The notes under the pieces were generated by a model. The model searched no databases. It worked only from the letters and a program-made list of their open reading frames with translations, and had not been told where the DNA came from. Of a stretch of DNA of 40,283 bases, positions 1 through 6,173 are shown one piece after another; positions within the stretch are counted from its first letter, which is position 1, and every line of letters starts with the position of its first letter. Origin of the DNA: CAZCWM01 sp964622625 (GTDB lineage: Bacteria; Planctomycetota; Phycisphaerae; Phycisphaerales; Phycisphaeraceae); assembly GCA_964622625.1 (NCBI GenBank), contig CAZUUQ010000015.1, forward strand, positions 1 through 40,283. Direction: 5' to 3'. The position numbers and the translations under genes are program-made.

Positions 1-39
1 CGGCACGTTGCGAAGGCTGCTGAGCCGACGCCGACGCCG

Positions 40-246
40 AACACGGGAAAAGCCTCCGCGGACGCGCCGCCGTGATGAGCGGTCCTGCCCGAAGCGGTTT
101 CGCACAAGCGAGATCGCATCGGCGAGGGACGGGCGGCCGGGAATCATCGCCACTGTTCGGCCCGCAACGGGCTGGATGGGAAGGCCCCGGTCATCGAGTT
201 CGTCGAACTCGCCCAACGCTCTGAGCCGGAAGACCTGCCTGTCGGA
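40..246 (+). promoter_or_regulatory. Cobalamin (vitamin B12) riboswitch aptamer
   Basis: The sequence shows the diagnostic 3' half of the cobalamin riboswitch: GCCACTG at 149-155, a GCCCG-CAA-CGGGC hairpin at 160-172, TGGGAAGGCC at 177-186, a variable GAGTTC-GTC-GAACTC hairpin at 196-210, and the GAGCCGGAAGACCTGCC box at 223-239. The 5' half is more divergent. It has GGGAA at 45-49, a CCGC/GCGG stem (67-70 with 79-82) enclosing GTGATGA, and CCTGCCC followed by a degenerate GCAACGGT-like stretch (84-98). Family knowledge: these RNAs bind adenosyl- or other cobalamins and normally switch expression off when B12 is plentiful. The element lies about 195 bases upstream of the GTG of the first surface-protein gene, on the same strand. 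The 3' boundary is firm; the 5' boundary is uncertain by some 40 bases and may approach the window edge. Confidence 0.78.
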
Positions 247-441
247 CCCGCGTGCGTCCTCGCGTTACGGGAGCACGAGGGTTCGGCCTGCTGCAAGCCC
301 CGAAGCAGTTCCGCTCCCCCGTCATTCGGCCGCGATGCTGCGACAGGCAGCTTCGGCCCGTCTCCCCCCGCGACGCAAGGACGGTCTGGCTTTGGCCACC
401 TGCGGGGCGGCCCTGCGCGCATCAGGGCGAGGAGACAGGCT
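247..441 (+). promoter_or_regulatory. Structured leader / expression platform after the B12 aptamer
   Basis: No convincing gene lies in this 195-base stretch. It holds a perfect hairpin GCCCTG-CGCGCAT-CAGGGC (410-428) that abuts the ribosome-binding site CGAGGAGA (428-435) of the GTG at 442. GTCTCC at 360-365 is complementary to GGAGAC at 431-436, so the ribosome-binding site could be masked by a long-range pairing. There is no U-tract after a stem, so control is more likely at translation initiation than by termination. That mechanism is inferred from complementarity alone. Confidence 0.5.
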
Positions 442-1500
442 GTGTCGAGATTGACCGCCGCTTTCGCTTCTTACGTTGTTGTTGTCATGTCAGGCATGTC
501 GTGGAACACGTCAACCGCGCTTGCCGGCCCATATGCGCCGCCCGCGGGCATCGATGGCTCCACGGCCGTGGCACTGCATGACGAACGCATCGTCAACTGG
601 GCTTCAGGCGTGGCTGAGCTGGTCCGTGGGCCGATGGACATCCGCAATCCGCAACTGGGGCTGGCGTCCTACGGCTCAGCGACCGACGTGCTCGGGCCGG
701 CCGAGGGATACAGCTTCGGTGTCGTGAGCCTCGGCGACGGCGGCAGCATCACGCTCACGTTCCCCCGCCCGATCACGGACGGGCCGGGATACGACTTCGC
801 CGTCTTCGAGAATGGCTTTTCTGAGACGTTTCTGGAGCTGGCGTTCGTCGAGGTCAGTTCCAACGGCAGTAATTTCGTCCGCTTCCCGGCCGTGAGCCTC
901 ACGCCCACGACATCGCAGATCGGCCCGTGGTCGACGCTGGATGCGACCAACCTACACAATCTGGCGGGCAAATATGGCCAGGGCTACGGCGTGCCGTTCG
1001 ATCTTTCGCAACTGGACGGCCACTTCCCGCTGCTGGATATCCGCGCGGTGACACACGTGCGCCTCATCGACGTGGTCGGCTCGATTGACCCGCTGTACGC
1101 GACCCTTGACAGTCTGGGCAACGTCGTGAACGACCCGTTTCCAACAACCTTTCCCACCGGTGGCTTCGACCTTGACGCCGTGGCCGTGCTCAATCAGACG
1201 CTTACGCCTCCGGGTGACTTCAACAGTGATGGCATGGTCAATACCGAGGACATCAACGCGTTCATTCTGGCGCTGACCGATCCGCCAGGATACGCGGCCG
1301 CGTTTGCTGATATTTCAATCGCGGCCATCGACCCGAACAACTCCGGCCAGGTTGACACCGAGGACATCAACCATTTCATCACCCTGCTGACAAGCGGCGG
1401 TTCCGTCAGCGCGACGGCGGCGGTCATTCCGGAACCGGGCGGCACGATGCTGTGGATCACGGCTGTGGTGGCGATCACGCGGCGAGGCCGCCGGCGATGA
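442..1500 (+). CDS. PEP-CTERM surface protein with dockerin-like tail, under B12 riboswitch
   Basis: This is a 352-residue secreted protein. The GTG start is chosen because CGAGGAGA precedes it by about 6 bases. A signal peptide covers roughly residues 1-28, ending around TALAG. Residues 30-250 form a beta-rich domain with the segments DFAVFENGF, FLELAFVEVSSNG and THVRLIDVVGS; I recall this as a family annotated 'cell surface protein', with relatives in Bacteroidetes and Verrucomicrobia, but could not search. Residues about 258-318 carry two EF-hand-like loops (DFNSDGMVNTED and DPNNSGQVDTED) as in type I dockerins. The C-terminus has PEP at 330-332, a hydrophobic helix and RRGRRR, which is a PEP-CTERM sorting signal for exosortase processing. 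It is the first gene of a likely operon with the DUF4465 protein 60 bases downstream. A corrinoid-related role is inferred from the riboswitch; no catalytic motif is visible. Confidence 0.85.
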   Translation: MSRLTAAFASYVVVVMSGMSWNTSTALAGPYAPPAGIDGSTAVALHDERIVNWASGVAELVRGPMDIRNPQLGLASYGSATDVLGPAEGYSFGVVSLGDGGSITLTFPRPITDGPGYDFAVFENGFSETFLELAFVEVSSNGSNFVRFPAVSLTPTTSQIGPWSTLDATNLHNLAGKYGQGYGVPFDLSQLDGHFPLLDIRAVTHVRLIDVVGSIDPLYATLDSLGNVVNDPFPTTFPTGGFDLDAVAVLNQTLTPPGDFNSDGMVNTEDINAFILALTDPPGYAAAFADISIAAIDPNNSGQVDTEDINHFITLLTSGGSVSATAAVIPEPGGTMLWITAVVAITRRGRRR

Positions 1501-1560
1501 AGCGACCGGCACTCTCTTCTCCCTGTTTATGTTGTCGTATCTGTGAAAGGTGCTCTCCCC

Positions 1561-2373
1561 ATGATCCGAATCACACTCTCCCCGGTCATGCTTGTAGCAA
1601 GCCTCCTCGCGATGCTGTCGTCCCATAGCGGCTTCGCGGCCGTCGTGGTTGATTTTGAGGACGTGGACCTCTCCGCGGCCGAGTCGTACAGCGGCCAGTA
1701 TCCGGTCGACGGCATCGGCGGCGACGGCCTGGTTGAAACATGGATCAGCCACGACGTGGCGTTCCAGGTTTTCTCCGACGGCGACTGGGGCTTCTGGCAG
1801 GGCTTCGCCGCCTCGCGGGCCACGGACACAACCACCCCCGGCTTCACCAACGCCTTCAGCGCCATCACCGGCACGGGCGTGGACGGTTCGGCCCAGTATG
1901 CCGTCGCCGACGCCAGCGGCTACGCGCAGGTGATCCTGCCGATCGCGACGACCGTCTATGGCGCGTACTTCACCAACACCACCTACGCCTACCTTTCGAT
2001 GCTGCACGGCGACATGTTCGCCAAGGCATTCGGCGGTCCGGACGGCACGGACCCCGATTGGCTGCTGCTGACAATCACCGGCCACGACGCAGCGGGCGAC
2101 GCGACGGGATCACTCACCGTCTATCTCGCGGACTACTCGCACCCGGACGGGGCGAACGTGCTGCTGGACGACTGGACCTGGGTGAACCTCCAGCCGTTGG
2201 GCGACGCGGTGGCGAGCCTGTCGTTCGCCATGGCATCAAGCGACGTCGGCCCCTGGGGCATGAACACGCCGGGATTTTTTGCCATTGACAACCTGATTGT
2301 GGCCGCGGCGCCTGAACCGGCGACAGCGGCAGTCCTGTTGCTGGGCGGGCTGGCACTGCTGCGTCGGCGCTGA
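1561..2373 (+). CDS. DUF4465-type PEP-CTERM surface protein
   Basis: This is a 270-residue exported protein. The ATG at 1561 follows GAAAGGTG by about 10 bases; the in-frame GTG at 1543 has no ribosome-binding site and was not used. Residues 1-26 are a signal peptide ending SGFA. The mature part starts VVVDFEDVDL and contains the AVADASGYAQV, GAYFTNTTYAYLSM and FFAIDNLIV segments that I associate with DUF4465, a beta-sandwich family of secreted proteins. The last 21 residues are APEP, a Leu/Ala/Gly helix and RRR, a PEP-CTERM sorting signal. It lies 60 bases after the first surface-protein gene on the same strand and should share the B12 riboswitch. In Bacteroidetes, DUF4465 proteins are often found in B12-riboswitch loci with TonB-dependent transporters (recollection, not searched). 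A ligand-binding role is therefore suggested but not shown. Confidence 0.82.
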   Translation: MIRITLSPVMLVASLLAMLSSHSGFAAVVVDFEDVDLSAAESYSGQYPVDGIGGDGLVETWISHDVAFQVFSDGDWGFWQGFAASRATDTTTPGFTNAFSAITGTGVDGSAQYAVADASGYAQVILPIATTVYGAYFTNTTYAYLSMLHGDMFAKAFGGPDGTDPDWLLLTITGHDAAGDATGSLTVYLADYSHPDGANVLLDDWTWVNLQPLGDAVASLSFAMASSDVGPWGMNTPGFFAIDNLIVAAAPEPATAAVLLLGGLALLRRR

Positions 2374-2425
2374 GACTGGCTCGATGACCGCGCGGCCATG
2401 TGGTGTGATGGCGGAGGCGACTATT

Positions 2426-3199
2426 ATGCACAGTAAGCAACACCAGCCAGGTCTCACGCTCATTGAATTGCTGGTGGTCATCGCGATCATTGGCGTGCTG
2501 GCCGGCCTGCTGGTGCCGGTGCTGGCCTCGGCGCGGGACTCGGCGGAAGCCGCGGCATGCGGCTCGAACCTGCGCGAGCTGGCCAAGGCCAACGTCGCCT
2601 TCGCCCAGGACAACGACCAGCATTATGTGCCCGGTGCGGCCGACTTTCTACGGAATCTCAATCGCTGGCACGGCCGCCGCGACAATGTGCATGAGCCGTT
2701 CGACCATACCAAAGGCCCGCTGGCGAGCTATCTCGGCGCTCAGGGGCTGGTGCAGCAATGTCCCAGGTACAGGCCCGACGCCACGGGCTTTGAAGTCGGC
2801 TGCGGCGGCTATGGCTACAACAATGAATACGTCGGCCGCAATCAGCCTGACAACGATCTGCGCGGAGGGCGCATCGACACGTTCCCCAGCCCGCGGCAGA
2901 CGGTCATGTTCGCCGACGCCGCCATCGCGCGTCGGGAGGGCGGTGAGCCGATCGTCAGTGAATACTCCTTCGCCGAGCCGCCCTACTTCGCGATGGGAGC
3001 CGAGAGCTGGCCGACCACGCCATCGATTCACTTCCGCCACGGCGCCCGCGCCAACGCGGTGTACCTCGACGGCCACATCGAAAGCCATCCGATGAGCTTC
3101 ACCCGCGCCAGCGTCTACGACGTGAGTGAAGACGAGTCACGCGGCCTGGGCATCGGCTACTTCGGGCCGCGGGACAATTCATGGTTCGACCGCAAGTGA
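2426..3199 (+). CDS. Type II secretion/type IV pilin-like protein (pseudopilin, H-X9-DG type)
   Basis: This 257-residue protein starts at the ATG at 2426, 6 bases after GGAGGCGA. It begins with a short basic leader and the prepilin peptidase site QPG|LTLIELLVV, followed by a hydrophobic helix up to about residue 38 and the ARDSAEAAACGSNLRELAKA amphipathic segment typical of planctomycete pseudopilins. Near the C-terminus HFRHGARANAVYLDGH matches the H-X9-DG element of the DUF1559-like pseudopilin group that is expanded in Planctomycetes and related phyla. It lies 52 bases after the DUF4465 gene, close enough to be cotranscribed, so it may also be under B12 control. The partner could be a type II secretion machine or a surface fibre; the rest of such a machine is not in the window. 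Confidence 0.85.
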   Translation: MHSKQHQPGLTLIELLVVIAIIGVLAGLLVPVLASARDSAEAAACGSNLRELAKANVAFAQDNDQHYVPGAADFLRNLNRWHGRRDNVHEPFDHTKGPLASYLGAQGLVQQCPRYRPDATGFEVGCGGYGYNNEYVGRNQPDNDLRGGRIDTFPSPRQTVMFADAAIARREGGEPIVSEYSFAEPPYFAMGAESWPTTPSIHFRHGARANAVYLDGHIESHPMSFTRASVYDVSEDESRGLGIGYFGPRDNSWFDRK

Positions 3200-3217
3200 C
3201 ACCGCGGCCCTCCCGCC

Positions 3218-3430
3218 TCAGTTCACCTCGTCCTGGGTGATCTGAAAGACGTAGCCGTAGTGCCAGCCGTCATCGCAGCGGCCGAGGCGGTACCCGGGGG
3301 TCTCCGCCATGCGCTGCTCCCAGTGGCGGGCTTCATCGGGATCGTGGAATGCGATCTGCCGCCATTCGCGTGGCTCGCCCAGTTCCCTGCGGTGCTGATT
3401 CGGAAAGTCGGTCAGGCCGGCGTACCACAT
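3218..3430 (-). CDS. Small orphan hypothetical protein (70 aa)
   Basis: The ATG at 3430 is preceded by a strong ribosome-binding site (GGGAGG, 7 bases away); an in-frame TTG at 3466 lacks one. The product is rich in Trp, Tyr, Arg and Asp, has no signal peptide or membrane segment, and contains REWRQIAFHDPDEARHWEQR followed by GWHYGYVFQITQDE. I do not recognise a family with certainty. It is convergent with the pseudopilin gene (18 bases apart) and seems to be a single-gene unit with its own promoter and a palindrome just upstream. Good start context and protein-like composition support a real gene; its function is unknown. Confidence 0.6.
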   Translation of the reverse strand: MWYAGLTDFPNQHRRELGEPREWRQIAFHDPDEARHWEQRMAETPGYRLGRCDDGWHYGYVFQITQDEVN

Positions 3431-3470
3431 GGTGATGGCCTCCCGAAAGGTGGTTGCCAACGACAACAGA

Positions 3471-3502
3471 AGATCATTAAAACTTTTGATCTACTGATTG
3501 TA
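3471..3502 (-). promoter_or_regulatory. Promoter -10 with overlapping palindrome for the 70-aa gene
   Basis: On the - strand TACAAT (complement of 3497-3502) is preceded by GGGG and resembles a -10 box. The start of transcription would fall near 3490, inside an AGATCA-N10-TGATCT inverted repeat (3471-3492). The stretch is strikingly AT-rich for this window. An operator for a dimeric repressor at the transcription start is the simplest reading. No clear -35 is seen. Confidence 0.4.
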
Positions 3503-3592
3503 CCCCGGCGATCGACGGAAGACGTGCCTTTGCGGGCGAAATGAAGGCCCGCGGGTTGACGTGACAAGTAATTGATTGGAAATGTCTTACGG

Positions 3593-4345
3593 CTATGGTT
3601 CGTCTTCCTGGGCTGCGGGGTCCATCGCAGGGCCGACCAGCACCCACGTCAGCAGGTTCACCAGCACGGGTCGGGCGTTGGCCAGCTCATCGCCACCGCA
3701 GCAGCAGCACTCGCGTGGCAGTTCGGCCGTGGCGTTCAGGCCGTTGGGGGCATAGACCAGTGCGAGCCGTCCGTCCATATGCAACCCCAGCAGGTGCGGG
3801 TCGCCGCCGACTTTCTGCGCCCGCAACGCTTCGATGCTGTAGATACCTTCGAACAGCGGATGGTCGTCAGCCAGACGCATTAGAGGCATGTCGGGCCAAA
3901 GCTCCGCGACCAGATCACGAAAGCTGGCGTCGAATGCCGGATTGGTGCAGTTAGCTGACACGACAAGAAACCCGCCGGCCGCCAGGTAGTCCGCAAGCGT
4001 CTGTCGCTCCTCTTCGGTCAGCAGCAGAGCGCCATCGCCGGCCAGCACGGCAAAGGGATGACTGAACACAGCATCGTCGGTCAGTGCCACGTCAGCGAAT
4101 GTGTCGGCCACATCAAGGCCCGCGCGCCGACGCGCGTCGATGAGAAAGCCCGGTGAGAAGCAATCGCCCGTCGTCACCAGCTCGCAGCGAAGCATGGCCA
4201 CAACGATCGCAGGCGCCGCCGGCTGATGCGCCTCGCCCGTGTCGGATGCCTGATCATCACTGGCTGCAAGCGCGGTGGTGATGCACAACAGCATGCCCGC
4301 CAGGGTGCTGCACCACCATGCCGTCGGCTTACATGTCCTATTCAT
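3593..4345 (-). CDS. DUF4159-type exported protein
   Basis: This 250-residue protein is the last gene of the MoxR operon. The ATG at 4345 overlaps the stop of the preceding gene by 8 bases (GATGAATAG); an alternative ATG at 4369 would add eight residues but spoil the signal peptide. Residues 1-28 are an N-terminal hydrophobic segment ending TTALAA. The rest fits DUF4159, a family with a Rossmann-like glutamine amidotransferase/beta-galactosidase-domain fold: it has LADYLAAGGFLVVSANCTNP, HPLFEGIYSI and LVNLLTWVLVG near the end. A CCCC run sits at ECCCCGGDE. DUF4159 proteins are commonly found with MoxR, DUF58 and BatA proteins; a biochemical role is not established. The position argues for a periplasmic partner of the vWA/BatA complex. 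Confidence 0.8.
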   Translation of the reverse strand: MNRTCKPTAWWCSTLAGMLLCITTALAASDDQASDTGEAHQPAAPAIVVAMLRCELVTTGDCFSPGFLIDARRRAGLDVADTFADVALTDDAVFSHPFAVLAGDGALLLTEEERQTLADYLAAGGFLVVSANCTNPAFDASFRDLVAELWPDMPLMRLADDHPLFEGIYSIEALRAQKVGGDPHLLGLHMDGRLALVYAPNGLNATAELPRECCCCGGDELANARPVLVNLLTWVLVGPAMDPAAQEDEP

Positions 4346-6173
4346 CGTCCACTGCCCCTGAACCGGCATCGCGCGGATTCTCCCATAGTGTCACTTGCGC
4401 CAGGCCGCGCAGATAAGCCGCCGCCGCCTCACGATACTGTAGCGGCACACGCGGCATCCGCACGTTCTCGGCAGGGATGGGCCCACGCGTGCCGCGATGC
4501 TGAAGGTCGATTGCCGTCCATGCAGCCGGCTCACCGGCTTCGACGACCGGAAAGGCATCGTGGGCACTTGACGCACTGCCCGCATCGGTCCCGCCAGCAA
4601 TTGAACCACGCCCGCCCTCGAACTGTGTCAGGCGGCGCGACGCACTCAGTACCGGTTCTGTCGCCGACGGCCAGCCTGCGTGGGCGGCCGTCGTCGGTGC
4701 CTGCCCGCGACGCCCGACCGCCGTCACCAGCACACGCGTCCCGCCTTCGCCCATCAAGGCCTCAGGCAGCCGCATCGTCACGGCATACGCTTCGGGACCC
4801 GGTGGCGGGAACGTCCATTGATGCAGCGGCTGTAGCTGGCCATCGACTTCGCGCAGCATCACAGCGATGCGCTCAAGGCCCAGCTCATCCTGCACCGCGA
4901 TTCGCAGCAGGCCCTTCACGTCGTCGGCGGTCATCGTGATCATCGGCATGTCCGACAGCAAACGGATCGGCACCGACACAGCCGGCACCATGGCGACGCC
5001 TTCGCCGCTGTGCGCTGTGACGCGCAGCCGGCCCGGCGTCTGCACCGTCTGACGAGCGATCAATTCCCGATCATGCACATCAGTCGACCACAGCGATACC
5101 CCGTCATCAGACGACCACGCGGCTGCGCCACCAGTCAGGGCCACGTCGACCTCGACACGGATCGTGACCACCGATCCCGGCCAAACGTCCAGTCCGCCGT
5201 GGCCAGGTTCAATCAGTCGGGCCGGCAGGTTCAATGCCCGCGGCGGCCGCACCTCAGCGGTGAGCCGCACGACGCGCGGCACAGGCAATGGCTGCAATCG
5301 CACCCACTGGCTGCGCGCGCCGCCTGCCTCAGCCCGAAGCCGCAGAGGGCCGCGTCCCGCGGACAGTTCGGCCGTGAATGTTGAAGCGGCACCGCCATTG
5401 GAGACGTACGCCATGGGCAGGCGTTGTGTTGTCTGCTCGGCACCTGTCCGCATGACGAGAACCACCGGATCCTTGGCTGCCGGGCCATGCACGCGTGCGA
5501 CCACGCGCACACGGTCGGCCTCAAGCAGCGGTTGTGTCGCATCCGCGCGGTCAAGCTGAAGGTTCACCATCGTGCGGGCGTAAGGAGGCAGATCGGCCCA
5601 CGGTTGCAGCAGCCGCGCCACAGCCGCCCCGGGCAGACGCGGTTGCCACAGGGACGCGAACAGCAGCAGCACCACCAGGGCCGCACACACGCGCCACGGC
5701 CAGCGTGATCGCATCACGGTCAGCAGTGCGGTCGGGTCGAGTTGCCGGGCCATGGACTCGCCGCGTTCAACAGCCAGGTCACGCAAGGCCGCACTGCCGG
5801 CAGTCGTCTTGCTGGTGCATGCCAGAGCCACCGCACTGCTGAGCGTTCCGTCGCGGCAATCGACCTGCCGCTCAACCCGCATCGCCAGCGCCCTCAGGTC
5901 GCGCACAGTCAATTCGCGCCCATGTCCGCGCCACACGGCCAGCAACAGCCCCGCCGCCGTCAAGGCCGTTGCCAGCATGAGTACCGCGGCAACGCACAAC
6001 CCCCACTCCGCCAACGGCCGGGCCGCATCGAGCACGATCAGCAGGCACAGACTCACGAGCGTCGCGGCGACGGCCAGACCGGCGCGGCGCAGCAGACGCC
6101 TTCGCTGCTCGGCCAGGTGGACCGCTTCAAGCAGACGCTGGAGCATCGGGCTTTTGTCCCTCGGGCCGGTCAT
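4338..6173 (-). CDS. Large membrane protein of the MoxR/Bat operon (DUF4175-like)
   Basis: This 611-residue protein starts at the ATG at 6173, which overlaps the TGA of the vWA gene (ATGA). It has a short cytoplasmic leader with an Arg-rich helix, two membrane segments at about residues 30-90 (AGLAVAATLVSLCLLIVL and CVAAVLMLATALTAAGLLLAV), a helical cytoplasmic stretch, and a third segment WRVCAALVVLLLFASLW at about 160. A long extracytoplasmic beta-rich region follows, with Ig-like character (VRPPRALNLPARLIEPG, VTIRVEVDVALTG). This layout resembles the DUF4175-type proteins encoded between vWA and DUF4159 genes in similar operons, but the Gln-rich tail typical of that family is not seen. The role is unknown, probably structural within an envelope complex. 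Confidence 0.7.
   Translation of the reverse strand: MTGPRDKSPMLQRLLEAVHLAEQRRRLLRRAGLAVAATLVSLCLLIVLDAARPLAEWGLCVAAVLMLATALTAAGLLLAVWRGHGRELTVRDLRALAMRVERQVDCRDGTLSSAVALACTSKTTAGSAALRDLAVERGESMARQLDPTALLTVMRSRWPWRVCAALVVLLLFASLWQPRLPGAAVARLLQPWADLPPYARTMVNLQLDRADATQPLLEADRVRVVARVHGPAAKDPVVLVMRTGAEQTTQRLPMAYVSNGGAASTFTAELSAGRGPLRLRAEAGGARSQWVRLQPLPVPRVVRLTAEVRPPRALNLPARLIEPGHGGLDVWPGSVVTIRVEVDVALTGGAAAWSSDDGVSLWSTDVHDRELIARQTVQTPGRLRVTAHSGEGVAMVPAVSVPIRLLSDMPMITMTADDVKGLLRIAVQDELGLERIAVMLREVDGQLQPLHQWTFPPPGPEAYAVTMRLPEALMGEGGTRVLVTAVGRRGQAPTTAAHAGWPSATEPVLSASRRLTQFEGGRGSIAGGTDAGSASSAHDAFPVVEAGEPAAWTAIDLQHRGTRGPIPAENVRMPRVPLQYREAAAAYLRGLAQVTLWENPRDAGSGAVDDE

Noticed and set aside
8..454. Open frame of 148 codons across the leader region
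   Set aside because: It covers the riboswitch, is extremely Arg/Ser-rich, and lacks a ribosome-binding site; a GC-rich chance frame.
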